From positions 992,001 through 1,056,000 of the forward strand of contig JAXLQV010000001.1 of assembly GCA_046331465.1 (NCBI GenBank): 64,000 nucleotides of DNA. The letters run 5' to 3'. The translations under genes and the position numbers were made by a program. Of the stretch, positions 1 through 9,964 are shown piece by piece (the stretch's first letter is position 1; each line of letters begins with the position of its first letter). The stretch comes from UBA5066 sp046331465 (lineage in GTDB: Bacteria > Acidobacteriota > Thermoanaerobaculia > UBA5066). The notes under the pieces were generated by a model. It did not search any database and was not told the origin of the DNA. It saw nothing but the letters and a program-made list of their open reading frames with translations.

Positions 1-27
1 GCCGTGCCCGCGGCGGCGGCCGTGGAA

Positions 28-61
28 GGCGCCGCGTCCCGAGAGGCGGGGACGCGGCGCC
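28..61 (-). terminator. hairpin terminator after glutaminase operon
   Basis: A perfect 13-bp inverted repeat (28-40 with 49-61, 8-nt loop) lies directly after the glutaminase stop codon at 68-70. It is very GC-rich and has no clear U-tract on the minus strand, so it may act as an RNA 3'-end stabiliser as much as an intrinsic terminator. It fits as the end of the seven-gene operon. Bases 1-27 hold nothing I recognise. Confidence 0.55.
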
Positions 62-67
62 CGCGGT

Positions 68-1108
68 CTATCTCGGCTTCGGCGCGTACGGGTTCCCGCC
101 GAGCGCGTTCGAGACGTCGGCGATCGCCTTCTGCCCGCGGACGCTGTTGCCGGCGTCGTCGAGCGGCGGCGAGACGACGGCGATGCCGAACTTCCCGGGC
201 GAGACGGCGATGAGGCCGCCCCCGACGCCGCTCTTGGCCGGGAGGCCGGTCGAGAAGAGCCACTTGCCCGAGTTGTCGTAGAGGCCCGCCGTCGCCATCA
301 CGGCGAGGATACCCGGCACGTTCTCGACCTTCACGAGCTGCCTGCCGGTCAGCGGGTTCTTCCCGCCGTTCGCCAGCGTCGCCGCCATCGCGGCGAGGTC
401 CTTCGCGTTCACGTTCACCGAGCACTGCTCGGTGTAGATGTCCGTCGCGCGGAGCGGCTCGGCCTTGATGTAGTCATACGCGTACATCAGGTAGCCGATC
501 GCCTGGTTGCGCTGGTTCGTCTCCGACTCGGACCTGAAGACCGCCTCGTTCACCGAGAGGGGGCGCCCGGCGAAGTCGGAGTAGGTGGCGAGGAGGGACT
601 TCCAGATCTCCTCGCGCGTCGCTCCCTTCAGCATGCTCGTCGCGGTGATCGCGCCCGGGTTCACCAGGGGGTTGATCTCGGGCCCGCCGAGGGACTTCTT
701 GGCGAACTCGACGGCGACGATGGAGTTGAAGCGCATTCCCGTCGCGTCGACGCCGATCGTCTTCACGATCGCGTCGGGGCCGCTCTCCTCGATGACCTTC
801 GCCATCGTGAAGACCTTCGAGATCGACTGGATCGAGACCTCGGACTTCACATCGCCGGCCGTGTAGACCTTCCCATCGGCCGTGACGAGGGCGATCCCGA
901 AGATCTTCGGGTCGACCTTCGCGAGCGCCGGGATGTAGTCCGCGTTCGCGCCTTCCCTGAGGTCCCTGTACTTTTCGTACGCCGCGTCGACGGCCTTCTG
1001 GTACTGGTCCGGCGTCTGGGCGAAGGCTGCCGGGGCGAGGGCCGCCGCCAGCGCGACGGCCCCGGCGGCGGCGAGGCAGGCGAAGACGCGAGACGGCTTC
1101 CGGGTCAC
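68..1108 (-). CDS. glsA: exported glutaminase (GlsA family)
   Basis: Hydrolyses L-glutamine to glutamate and ammonia. The 346-aa product has a basic N-terminus and a hydrophobic alanine-rich signal peptide ending near AFAQ, followed by a serine-hydrolase glutaminase domain. The family Ser-x-x-Lys motif is visible as SISK within IQSISKVFT, and the late KSGVGGG motif is present. Most GlsA enzymes are cytoplasmic, so the signal peptide is notable and points to a periplasmic enzyme. I chose the GTG start at 1106-1108 because a GGAGG ribosome site lies just upstream and the start overlaps the porin stop in a GTGA junction, which implies translational coupling. It is the last gene of the aspartate/asparagine/glutamine operon and is followed by a hairpin. 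The family call is strong; the substrate (Gln) is inferred from family. Confidence 0.9.
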   Translation of the reverse strand: MTRKPSRVFACLAAAGAVALAAALAPAAFAQTPDQYQKAVDAAYEKYRDLREGANADYIPALAKVDPKIFGIALVTADGKVYTAGDVKSEVSIQSISKVFTMAKVIEESGPDAIVKTIGVDATGMRFNSIVAVEFAKKSLGGPEINPLVNPGAITATSMLKGATREEIWKSLLATYSDFAGRPLSVNEAVFRSESETNQRNQAIGYLMYAYDYIKAEPLRATDIYTEQCSVNVNAKDLAAMAATLANGGKNPLTGRQLVKVENVPGILAVMATAGLYDNSGKWLFSTGLPAKSGVGGGLIAVSPGKFGIAVVSPPLDDAGNSVRGQKAIADVSNALGGNPYAPKPR

Positions 1109-2331
1109 TTCTTTCCTCCGAGTGTCCACGAGAAGTTGTACTTGAACGACATCTGGAACCGCAGGTCGTCGGTGCTCCAGCCGTCGGTGAAGTTCTTCCT
1201 CTGGCCCCACTGGAGCTCCGCCGCCGCCATGACCCCCGAGACCGGCGTGTACATGACGTTCCCGATGGCGTAGTGGCCGGAGTCGAACGCGTCCGGAGAC
1301 TGCCCGTTGGGGTTGTCCATCCCGAAGTAGGAGTAGCCGATCGCGGTATTGAACTTCTTCGACCAGGCGTGTTCGTAGAACGCGACGATGCCGAGGAGCG
1401 GGATCGCCTCGCCGACGACGGGTTTCGTGGCGTTGCCGGGGTTGTTCCGGATGCCGATGTCGATCGGCGCGTCGTTCATGTAGTTCTCGACGCCTTCGCC
1501 GTAGACGACCGACGCCCGGATCAGGTCGCCGCTCCCGACCTTCAGGTTCGTCGACGCGTGGAGGCCCCATCCCGTGTCGCTCCCCGAGAGGTCGTACTGG
1601 TCGGTGTTCACGTCGTCCCACTTGATCTGCCGGAGGATGCCGGCGACCTGGAAGTAACCCCACGTCCCCGTCTTCCGGTAGTGTGCCGAGAGGTCGGGGA
1701 GCGGGGTCCGGATCCTCACCCCCTCGAGCTCGACGCGGTCGGCGTAGACGCCGCCGTCGGCGCTCGCGCCGGGGCGCTCGAGCGCGACGAAGACCTCGTT
1801 CTCGCCCCGCATCGGCATCCAGCGGAGCTGGACGTTCCGGAAGAGGGGCATGCCGCTCGGACCCCAGTACTCCACCGTGTTCGGGAAGATGTCCGGGTCC
1901 ATGAAGGGGCTCCAGGTCTGCCCCACCCCGAGCGCGCCGACCTCGCCCCAGGCGTGCCGGAGCCGGATCGTCGTCTGCCCCGCGTCGACGCCGACGCCGA
2001 AGAGCTCCCACTCGAAGATCGTCTTCACCTCGCCGATCGCCGTCGGGACGAAGCCCTTCACGCCGAAGCGGGACTGGCGGACGCTGAAGTAGGTGCGGCC
2101 GTCCTCTCCGAACTCGTTCTCGTACTTCGGGAGCTTCGTGATGCGGAGGACGTCGAACCAGTCGGGGTCGACCTGGTTGAAGTCGTAGCCGATGTCCGTC
2201 TGGACGAAGCCGTAGATCTCCATCCGGGCCCCTTCGGGCTTCGCGGGTTCCTCGCCGCGGGCGGCGGGACCTGCGAGGAGGGCGGCCGCGGCGAGCGCGG
2301 CCGCGCCGAGGAGCGTCGCGTGGGCGCGCAT
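1105..2331 (-). CDS. DcaP-like outer-membrane porin
   Basis: A 408-aa protein with a clear signal peptide (hydrophobic stretch, cleavage near GPAARG) followed by alternating beta-strand sequence rich in Gly and aromatics. The N-terminal mature region (IYGFVQTDIGYDFNQ, then a DWFDVLR segment) and the QSRFGVKG segment resemble the DcaP family of trimeric outer-membrane channels, which pass dicarboxylates and other small anions in characterised members. It lies 4 bp downstream of asparaginase and overlaps glutaminase by 4 bp, so it probably supplies substrate (Gln, Asn, Asp or dicarboxylates) to the periplasmic enzymes of the operon. The start has a GAGGAG site inside the end of the asparaginase gene. 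The C-terminus (LGGKK) lacks the usual final aromatic residue. The substrate is inferred from context only. Confidence 0.8.
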   Translation of the reverse strand: MRAHATLLGAAALAAAALLAGPAARGEEPAKPEGARMEIYGFVQTDIGYDFNQVDPDWFDVLRITKLPKYENEFGEDGRTYFSVRQSRFGVKGFVPTAIGEVKTIFEWELFGVGVDAGQTTIRLRHAWGEVGALGVGQTWSPFMDPDIFPNTVEYWGPSGMPLFRNVQLRWMPMRGENEVFVALERPGASADGGVYADRVELEGVRIRTPLPDLSAHYRKTGTWGYFQVAGILRQIKWDDVNTDQYDLSGSDTGWGLHASTNLKVGSGDLIRASVVYGEGVENYMNDAPIDIGIRNNPGNATKPVVGEAIPLLGIVAFYEHAWSKKFNTAIGYSYFGMDNPNGQSPDAFDSGHYAIGNVMYTPVSGVMAAAELQWGQRKNFTDGWSTDDLRFQMSFKYNFSWTLGGKK

Positions 2332-2335
2332 CGGC

Positions 2336-3427
2336 TCAGTTCTCCTCGAAGATCTTCTGGACGTCCCTGACGTCCTTCGTCTTCGTCAGCGCGAGGCGGA
2401 GGAGGACGCGCGCCTTCTGCGGGTTCAGCTCGTAGGCCGCGACGAAGCCGAGCTCGTCGTCGTTCACCTCGATGTTGCGGCGGACGACGCCGCTCCCGAC
2501 GCGCGTCGTGCGGACGACGACGACGCCCGCCTTCGCGGCCTCGGCGAGGGCGTCGATCATCGGCTTCGTCGCGTTGCCGTCGCCGACGCCGGCGAGGACG
2601 ATCCCCTTCGCGCCGGCCGCGACGGCGGCCTTGACCTGCATCCCGTCCGCGTTCTCGTGCGCGTAGACGATGTCGACGCGGGGCATGGCGTCCAGGCCCG
2701 CGATACCGAAGCTCGTCCTCGGGGCGGTCGCCGCGGGCGGGAGGTACCAGTACGTCTTCGTCCCCTTGAGGGCCTCGGCCACGGGTCCGCGGTTGACCGA
2801 GATGAACGTCTGGACCGACGTGGTGTTCGTCTTCTGGAGCGCCCGCGCCGCGTGGACGGTGTCGTTCGCGACGACGAGGACGCCGCGGCCCCGGGCCTCC
2901 GGGCTGGAGGCGACCGACATCGCGTTGTAGAGGTTCGACGGGCCCTCGGCGCTCAGCTCCGTCGAGGGGCGCATCGAGCCGACGAGGACGACCGGCTTCT
3001 CGCTCTTCAGGACGAGGTTGAGGAAGTACGCGGTCTCCTCGAGGGTGTCGGTGCCGTGGGTCACGACGATCCCGTCGACGTCGGGCGAGGCGAGGAGCTC
3101 GGCGGCCCGCCGGGCAAGCTTGATCCAGACGAAGTCGTTCATGTCCTGGCTGCCGATCGACGCGATCTGCTCGCCCTTGATCGCCGCGAGCTTCTCGAGG
3201 CCGGGCGCCGCGGCGACGAGCGACTCGACGGAGACGGAGCCGGACTTGTAGCCCGCCTCCCCCTCCTTCGGCTGCACGCCCGCGATCGTGCCGCCCGTGG
3301 CGAGGATGACGACGCGCGCGAGGGCCGGCTGGGGGACGGGCTGGGCGGTTTGCGCCTGCGGCGCGGCCGCCGCGGCGGAGGCGAGGAGAACGGCCAGGGA
3401 AAGGGCGGCGACGGAGCTTCTGATCAT
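2336..3427 (-). CDS. ansB: exported L-asparaginase, type II
   Basis: Hydrolyses L-asparagine to aspartate and ammonia in the periplasm. The 363-aa protein has an N-terminal signal peptide (LAVLLASAAAAAPQAQ). The first catalytic threonine lies in ATGGTIAG and the second catalytic block is THGTDTLEET, followed by VLVGSMRPST; these are the two asparaginase signatures. The length fits type II (periplasmic, high-affinity) enzymes. Some relatives also hydrolyse glutamine, so dual activity is possible, but a separate glutaminase is encoded two genes downstream. The ATG start at 3427 has a GGAGAG site. It follows the AspT-type antiporter by 12 bp. Confidence 0.93.
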   Translation of the reverse strand: MIRSSVAALSLAVLLASAAAAAPQAQTAQPVPQPALARVVILATGGTIAGVQPKEGEAGYKSGSVSVESLVAAAPGLEKLAAIKGEQIASIGSQDMNDFVWIKLARRAAELLASPDVDGIVVTHGTDTLEETAYFLNLVLKSEKPVVLVGSMRPSTELSAEGPSNLYNAMSVASSPEARGRGVLVVANDTVHAARALQKTNTTSVQTFISVNRGPVAEALKGTKTYWYLPPAATAPRTSFGIAGLDAMPRVDIVYAHENADGMQVKAAVAAGAKGIVLAGVGDGNATKPMIDALAEAAKAGVVVVRTTRVGSGVVRRNIEVNDDELGFVAAYELNPQKARVLLRLALTKTKDVRDVQKIFEEN

Positions 3428-3439
3428 GGCGTGTCTCTC

Positions 3440-5119
3440 CTATTTCAGGATCATGACGATGACGGGTCCCCACGCCGTGAGCAGGATGTTTCCGACGGCA
3501 TAGGGGACGGTGTAGCCGAGGACCGGGAGCTTGCTTTCCGCTTCGTCCTGGATCCCGCGGAGCGCGGCCGTGACCGTGCCGGCCCCGGAGCAGGCGCCGA
3601 AGAGGATGACGGGGTTCATCTTCAGGACGTACCGGCCGAAGAAGAGCGCCGTGACGTGCGGCGTCACCGCGACGACGAAACCGACGAGGAGGAGGCTCGG
3701 CCCCGTCTCCTTCAGCCCCGCGACGAACGTCGGGCCGGCGTTCAGGCCGACGACCCCGATGAAGACCGCGAGACCGATCGTGTCGAAGACCCAGAGCGCC
3801 GGCTCGGGGATCCTGCCGAACGTCGGGCGGACGGAGCGGAGCCAGCCGAAGACGAGGCCCATGATCAGGGCGCCGCCGCTCGCCGTGAGGCTGAGCGGGA
3901 GGCCGCCGACGGTGACCGTCAGGAGCCCGACGAAGCCGCCGAGGAGGATGCCGAGGCCGACGAAGACGACGTCGGTCTCGCTCGACGGGCGCTCGACGTA
4001 GCCGAGCGCCTTCCCCGCGCGTTCCACGTCCTCGGGCGAGCCGGCGATCCGGAGGAGGTCGCCCCGGTCGATCTCCGTCGAGGCCGCGAAGGGGATCTCC
4101 TCTCCGCCCCTCACGAGCTGTCGGAGGACGAGGCCCCGCCCGTGCTCCTCGGCAAGCTCCCCGAGCGTCCGGCCGACGACGTTCCGGTTCGTGACGACGG
4201 CGTCCCGCATCGCGAGGGGGAAGTCGAGGAGCTCCCGGTCGTGGATCTCCGTCCCGAACGAGACGCCACCGTCGAGGACGACGTGGCGGCGGGCCGCGAG
4301 GGCCACGGCGTCGCCGCTCTCGAGGCGCGTCTCGGGAAGCGGCTCGACGAGAGCGCCGCCGCGGCGAATCCGTTTCACGAAGACCCGCTCTCCCGGCAGC
4401 GCCTTCTCGAGGTCCGCGACCGTCCGCCCCGCGAAGGCGCCGTCGTCGAGCCGGAAGGCCCGGATGCTCCACTCGCGGTAGGCCGAGAGCGTGCCGGCCT
4501 CTCCCTTCGGCGCGCCCCCGAGCTCCGCCTCGAGCTTCCTCGCCTCCTCCTTCAGGTTCACCTTGAGGAGCTTCGGCGCGAGGCTCGAGAGGAACCAGAC
4601 GACGAAGCCGGTGCCGACGAGGTAAGAGACGGCATACGCCACCGGGATGTTGTTCCGGAGGCGCTCCTTCTCGGCCTCGGGGAGGTCGAGGCGCCCGATC
4701 GCGTCGCCCGCCGTCCCGATGACGGTCGACTCGGTGAACGCCCCCGCCATGAGGCCGGCCGCCGTCCCGACGTCGTAGTGGAAGACCTTCGCGGCGGCGA
4801 CCGTCGTCAGGAGGCTCGTCACGCAGAGGACGACCGTGAGCGAGACCTGGGTGAAGGCGTTCTTCTTCAGGCCCCGGAAGAACTGCGGCCCGACCTTGTA
4901 GCCGGTGGCGAAGAGGAAGAGGTCGAAGAAGACAATCTTCACGAGCGGGTTCACGTCGACCCCGATCTGGCCGACGACGACGCCCGCGATGAGCGTGCCG
5001 ACGACGTTCCCGAGGGCGAAGGAGCCGATCTTCAGCTTCCCGATCAGGAAGCCGATGGCGAGCGTCAGGAAGATGGCGAGCTCGGGGTTCTGGCGGAGGG
5101 CGTCGACGAACCAGGTCAT
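3440..5119 (-). CDS. AspT-type aspartate/amino-acid antiporter
   Basis: A 559-aa inner-membrane protein of the aspartate:alanine exchanger family. It shows a hydrophobic N-terminal block (about six helices, including GFLIGKLKIGSFALG), a central soluble region with two RCK_C (TrkA-C-like) modules (around FRLDDGAFAGRTVADLEKA and NVVGRTLGELAEEHGRG), then a second hydrophobic block with GACSGAGTVTAALR. This is the standard AspT layout. AspT exchanges cytoplasmic alanine for external aspartate and can help make proton-motive force when coupled to a decarboxylase; no decarboxylase is seen here. With asparaginase and aspartase next door, it probably imports aspartate. I used the ATG at 5119, which has an AGGAGTGAG site, rather than the longer upstream frame. 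Confidence 0.85.
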   Translation of the reverse strand: MTWFVDALRQNPELAIFLTLAIGFLIGKLKIGSFALGNVVGTLIAGVVVGQIGVDVNPLVKIVFFDLFLFATGYKVGPQFFRGLKKNAFTQVSLTVVLCVTSLLTTVAAAKVFHYDVGTAAGLMAGAFTESTVIGTAGDAIGRLDLPEAEKERLRNNIPVAYAVSYLVGTGFVVWFLSSLAPKLLKVNLKEEARKLEAELGGAPKGEAGTLSAYREWSIRAFRLDDGAFAGRTVADLEKALPGERVFVKRIRRGGALVEPLPETRLESGDAVALAARRHVVLDGGVSFGTEIHDRELLDFPLAMRDAVVTNRNVVGRTLGELAEEHGRGLVLRQLVRGGEEIPFAASTEIDRGDLLRIAGSPEDVERAGKALGYVERPSSETDVVFVGLGILLGGFVGLLTVTVGGLPLSLTASGGALIMGLVFGWLRSVRPTFGRIPEPALWVFDTIGLAVFIGVVGLNAGPTFVAGLKETGPSLLLVGFVVAVTPHVTALFFGRYVLKMNPVILFGACSGAGTVTAALRGIQDEAESKLPVLGYTVPYAVGNILLTAWGPVIVMILK

Positions 5120-5135
5120 CTCACTCCTGTTTTTC

Positions 5136-6548
5136 TCAACGCGTCGCGAAGAGGACCCAGGGGGTCCCCACGACGGCATAGACGAGGAAGCTGAAGACGG
5201 TCGTGATCGCGCCGAGGCGGTAGAGCTCCCCCTGCGTCAGGTAGCCGCTTCCGGCGAAGAGGAGGTTCGCGCTCGAGCCCTGGGGCGTCAGGACCGAGAA
5301 GTAGTTCGTCGCGAAGAGGAGCGCGAAGGCGAGCGGCGCGGCCGGGACGCCGAGCTTCACGCCGACGTCGAGGAAGACCGCGAAGAGGGCGAGGAGGTGG
5401 GCCGTCTGGCTGACGAAGAGGTAGTGGAGGAGGACGTAGGCGACGAGGAGGATCACGTAGGCGCCGAGCCACGGGATTCCGCCCAGGGCGCCGGCGAGCT
5501 TCTGCCCGAGGAACCCCATGAAGCCGAGCTCGTTCAGCTGGGCGCTCATCCCGTAGAGGACCGCGAACCAGATGAACGTCGCGAGGACGTCCCCTTCCTG
5601 GGAGATGTCCTTCAGCGTCAGCGCGCCGGCCGCGAGAAGGACCCCGAGCCCGGCGAACGCGATCGCCGTGGAGTCGAGCTTCAGCGTCCCGGCGAGGCCC
5701 CAGGCGACGACCATCGCGAGGAACGTCCCGGCGACGACCTTCTCGGCGGCCCCGAAGGGGCCGAGCTTCGCGAGCGCCGCGCGCGCCTCGGCCGGGGCTT
5801 CGGGCGTCGATTTCACGTCGGGGGGGAAGACCCTGTAGAGGAGGAGCGGGAGGAGCGCGAGGCAGAGGAGCGTCGGGACGGACGACGCAAAGAGCCACGA
5901 CCCGAAGCCGATCTCGAGCCCCTGGACGCGGCTCATCTCGGCCCCGAGCGGGTTGGCGGCCATCGCCGTGAGCCAGAGCGCCGAGGAGACGGTCAGGCTC
6001 GCCATCCCGCAGAACATCAGGTAGGCGCCCATCCGCTTCCGCGTCGCTTCGTCGGGCTGCGAACCGCCGCCGCGGGCGAGGGAGTAGACGATCGGGTAGA
6101 GGACGCCGCCCCGCGCCGTGTTGCTCGGGAAGGCGGGGGCGATGACCGCGTCGAGGAGGAAGACGCTGTAGCCGAGGCCGAGCGTCGACTTCCCGAAGAA
6201 GCTCACGACGACGTAGCCGAGCCGCTCGCCGAGGCCGCACTTCACGACGGCCCTCGCGACGAGGAACGCGACGATGATGAGGAGGATCGTGCCGTTCGCG
6301 AAACCGGCGTAGGCGCCGGCCGGCGTGAGCGTCCCCGTGAGGACCGCGGCGCCCACCGCGAGGACGGACGACGTGAGGATGGGGAGGACGCCCGCGACGA
6401 CGGCGACGATCGACCCGAGGAAGAGCGCGAAGAGGTGCCACGCCGGGGCGGTCAGCCCCTCGGGGACGGGTGCGAGCCAGAGGCCGGCCACGAGCGCGAG
6501 CGTCGCGGCGCCCGGAAGCCAGCGGCGCGCGCCCGTCGCGCCGCTCAC
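5136..6548 (-). CDS. DASS (SLC13)-family carboxylate transporter
   Basis: A 470-aa protein with about 12 hydrophobic segments. The SNTARGG motif in the first half and the PQGSSANL motif in the second half are characteristic of the divalent anion:sodium symporter family, which includes 2-oxoglutarate/malate and citrate/succinate translocators. Substrates are di- or tricarboxylates. In this operon, where aspartase makes fumarate, export or exchange of fumarate, malate or succinate is the natural inference. The GTG start overlaps the preceding stop in GTGA, showing tight coupling with the small secreted protein upstream. Confidence 0.87.
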   Translation of the reverse strand: MSGATGARRWLPGAATLALVAGLWLAPVPEGLTAPAWHLFALFLGSIVAVVAGVLPILTSSVLAVGAAVLTGTLTPAGAYAGFANGTILLIIVAFLVARAVVKCGLGERLGYVVVSFFGKSTLGLGYSVFLLDAVIAPAFPSNTARGGVLYPIVYSLARGGGSQPDEATRKRMGAYLMFCGMASLTVSSALWLTAMAANPLGAEMSRVQGLEIGFGSWLFASSVPTLLCLALLPLLLYRVFPPDVKSTPEAPAEARAALAKLGPFGAAEKVVAGTFLAMVVAWGLAGTLKLDSTAIAFAGLGVLLAAGALTLKDISQEGDVLATFIWFAVLYGMSAQLNELGFMGFLGQKLAGALGGIPWLGAYVILLVAYVLLHYLFVSQTAHLLALFAVFLDVGVKLGVPAAPLAFALLFATNYFSVLTPQGSSANLLFAGSGYLTQGELYRLGAITTVFSFLVYAVVGTPWVLFATR

Positions 6549-7081
6549 CTCGGCGTCTCCGGGCGCGCCGGCAGGACGAAGGCGCCCTTCAGCCCCTCGG
6601 CAAGCCCCTGGATCTCCCCCTCGGGAGTCCGGACGAGCTGGCGCCAGCGGAACGAGAAGTCGCCGGAGATCCCCGCCCAGGCGCCCGTGCCCCCGCGGAT
6701 CGCCCCCCGGATCTCCGCTCCCCGGGCCGAGGCTTCGCCCTCGAGGTCGGCGAACACCTGGTCGCCCCGGTCGTCCGTCAGGACGAGCGTCCCGGCGTGG
6801 ACGTCGCGCCCGTTCGAGAAGAAGAGCGCCTCTCCCCGGAAGCCGCGCCGGAGCCCCTCGCCCCGGAGGACGATGAAGGCGCCGGAGAGGTGCGTCGTGA
6901 CGACCTCGCGCTCCCCGGCCCTCAGGGCACGCCTCTGCCCGGCCGCCGACCAGGTCGCCTCGAAGGCGACCCGGCCGTCCGCGGGCGGCGCCGGCTCGGC
7001 GCCGCCGAGGGGCAGCGCGAGAAGCACGGCGACGAGCGCCGTCCGGAGTCCTGCGGGGCGGAAGGGAAGGAGCGTCCGCAT
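6545..7081 (-). CDS. small secreted protein of unknown function in the aspartate operon
   Basis: A 178-aa protein with a typical signal peptide (LRTALVAVLLALPLGGAEP). The mature part is beta-rich, with a Gly-rich segment (RGGTGAWAGISGDFSFRW) that recalls the GGTG-x(3)-G-x-SG-x-F pattern of small secreted lipocalin/allene-oxide-cyclase-like barrels. That comparison is weak and I do not assign a function. It lies between aspartase (32 bp upstream) and the transporter, with which it overlaps by 4 bp, so it is translated with the operon. An AAGGA site precedes the ATG. Confidence 0.7.
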   Translation of the reverse strand: MRTLLPFRPAGLRTALVAVLLALPLGGAEPAPPADGRVAFEATWSAAGQRRALRAGEREVVTTHLSGAFIVLRGEGLRRGFRGEALFFSNGRDVHAGTLVLTDDRGDQVFADLEGEASARGAEIRGAIRGGTGAWAGISGDFSFRWRQLVRTPEGEIQGLAEGLKGAFVLPARPETPR

Positions 7082-7112
7082 CGCCGTCCTTCTCGCTTCG
7101 CGGCGTCGGGAC

Positions 7113-8519
<1,407 letters not shown>

Positions 8520-8655
8520 CTTGGTCCTCCTTGGCCTGTGTCGATTGGGCCATCGGGAACGATATCAGCCGGGTCGGGCGACGGAGCCTCCGATCCTCCT
8601 TTCGACAACTGCCCGATGGGGCATGGGGGACCTAGAATGCGGGGCAGGAGGATCT
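8520..8655. promoter_or_regulatory. divergent intergenic region, aspA operon / small secreted protein
   Basis: 136 bp separates two divergent translation starts and must hold the promoters of both the seven-gene operon (leftward) and the 161-aa protein (rightward). On the plus strand a -10-like TAGAAT lies at 8633-8638, 17 nt before the ATG, with no good -35. A short near-palindrome around 8612-8623 (CCCGATGGGG) could be an operator. Both genes have strong ribosome sites (GCAGGAGG for the right gene). The exact promoters are uncertain. Confidence 0.4.
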
Positions 8656-9141
8656 ATGAAACCGGTCCTGAAGGTGCTCGCCGTCTCGATGCTCGCCCTG
8701 TCCGGAGCGCTCTGGGCGCAGGAACCCGCCAAGGCTCCCGAGGCGGCCCCGGCGACGACCGCTGCGGCGCCTGCTGCCGCTCCCGCTGCCCCGGCCGCTC
8801 CCGCCCCGGCGGTCGCGGCGCCCCCGAAGATCATGTACGAGGCGCTCCGGATCGTCGTCGACGGCAAGGCCGAGTACGCCGGCTCCGTCCAGTTCGAGGT
8901 GGAGCCGCTCGGCGGGCCCGCGAAGACCGTGACGGTGAACGTGATGGCCAAGGAGAAGGAGAAGTCGATCGCGGAGCACGTCTACCGCGAGCTGACGATC
9001 GCGCTCGGCAACGCCTACAAGGTCAAGCAGAGCGGTGCCGACGTCAAGGTCAAGAAGGCGAGCAGCAAGGTCGCCAACCTGTCCATCACGATCCGGCAGC
9101 TCCAGCTGTCCGGGGTCTCGGTCCGGGTCGAGAAGGACTGA
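8656..9141 (+). CDS. exported small protein with Ala/Pro-rich linker
   Basis: A 161-aa protein of unknown function. A signal peptide (VLKVLAVSMLALSGALWAQ) is followed by a low-complexity Ala/Pro segment (about residues 25-56) and a compact alpha/beta domain of about 100 residues (YEALRIVVDGKAEYAG to the end) with many Val/Lys alternations. The linker suggests a tethered or periplasm-spanning position. I chose the ATG at 8656 because it follows a GGCAGGAGG site; the upstream in-frame ATG lacks one and would spoil the signal peptide. It is monocistronic and ends at a strong hairpin shared with the convergent gene. Confidence 0.8.
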   Translation: MKPVLKVLAVSMLALSGALWAQEPAKAPEAAPATTAAAPAAAPAAPAAPAPAVAAPPKIMYEALRIVVDGKAEYAGSVQFEVEPLGGPAKTVTVNVMAKEKEKSIAEHVYRELTIALGNAYKVKQSGADVKVKKASSKVANLSITIRQLQLSGVSVRVEKD

Positions 9142-9151
9142 GCGGGGTCGG

Positions 9152-9190
9152 CGCTTCGCGCCCCGGCCGTCAGGCCGGGGGCGCGAAGCG
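9152..9190. terminator. bidirectional hairpin between convergent genes
   Basis: A 17-bp stem with one bulge (9152-9168 with 9173-9190) and a 4-nt GTCA loop. The loop contains the stop codon (9170-9172) of the leftward LolA-like gene, so that gene's last codons form one arm of the stem. No U-tract is seen on either strand. Confidence 0.55.
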
Positions 9191-9964
9191 GGCGTCGCTC
9201 AGGGGCGGGTTCACCTCGACCTTGTCCACCACGACGCGAAGCACCTGCGGCCGACCGGCGGCCCGCACCTCGACGAGGCGGGGAAAGAGGATCCCTCCCG
9301 TCTTCCTGTAGTCGGCGAACGTCGTCTCGATCCGGACCGGCCTTCCGCGCGCCTGCCGCGTCGAATCGGTCCGGACCAGGTACGTCGACTTCACGTCGAG
9401 GTACGAGAAGAGGATCCCCCCGCTCCTGAGGGTGACCTTCAGCTTGTACGTCTCGCGACCGTCGACGTTCTCGCGGCCGACCAGCTCGACGCGGTGCCCC
9501 TTGCGCTTCCAGTCGACGAGAGGCCCGTCGATGTCCGCCTGCTCGCCCGCGTCCATCGCGACCTCGTCGGACAGCGGCTGGGGGCCCATCTCGCCGTCGA
9601 ACGGGGAGACCTTCCAGCCGCGCTGGCCGTCGGAGGCGAAGACGGCGGTGACGCCCTGGACGGTGAGCTCGAACCGGATCCGCCCCGGCCGCTTGATCTC
9701 GCGGGTCACGAGCCCGTCGCGGCCGGCCCCCGCGTTGACGCGCCCTTCCTGGCGAAGCGTCTTCAGGGCCCTCAGCTTCCCGAGCCCTCCGCGGGCCGCC
9801 ACGTAGCGTCCGACGATCTCGTCGACGGTCGGGGACGCCGCGGCGGCCTTCGCGGGCGCGGCGGGTGCGGGAGGCGTGGCCATCACGCCGGGCGCGGCCA
9901 GCGTGGCCGCGAGAAGGGCCGCCGCCAACGGGCACCCGGCTCGAAATGCGCTGCGCGGGCTCAT
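9170..9964 (-). CDS. LolA-like outer-membrane lipoprotein-sorting family protein
   Basis: 264 aa with a signal peptide (AAALLAATLAAPGVMA), a short Ala/Pro linker, then the segment TVDEIVGRYVAARGGLGKLRALKT, which is typical of COG2834-type 'outer membrane lipoprotein-sorting' proteins in diderms such as Acidobacteriota. The rest alternates beta-strands (FELTVQGVTAVFASDGQRGWK), fitting a half-barrel that binds lipid or acyl groups. It is probably not the canonical LolA. Its ATG overlaps the stop of the upstream gene (ATGA at 9961-9964), so the two are co-translated. Confidence 0.75.
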   Translation of the reverse strand: MSPRSAFRAGCPLAAALLAATLAAPGVMATPPAPAAPAKAAAASPTVDEIVGRYVAARGGLGKLRALKTLRQEGRVNAGAGRDGLVTREIKRPGRIRFELTVQGVTAVFASDGQRGWKVSPFDGEMGPQPLSDEVAMDAGEQADIDGPLVDWKRKGHRVELVGRENVDGRETYKLKVTLRSGGILFSYLDVKSTYLVRTDSTRQARGRPVRIETTFADYRKTGGILFPRLVEVRAAGRPQVLRVVVDKVEVNPPLSDARFAPPA

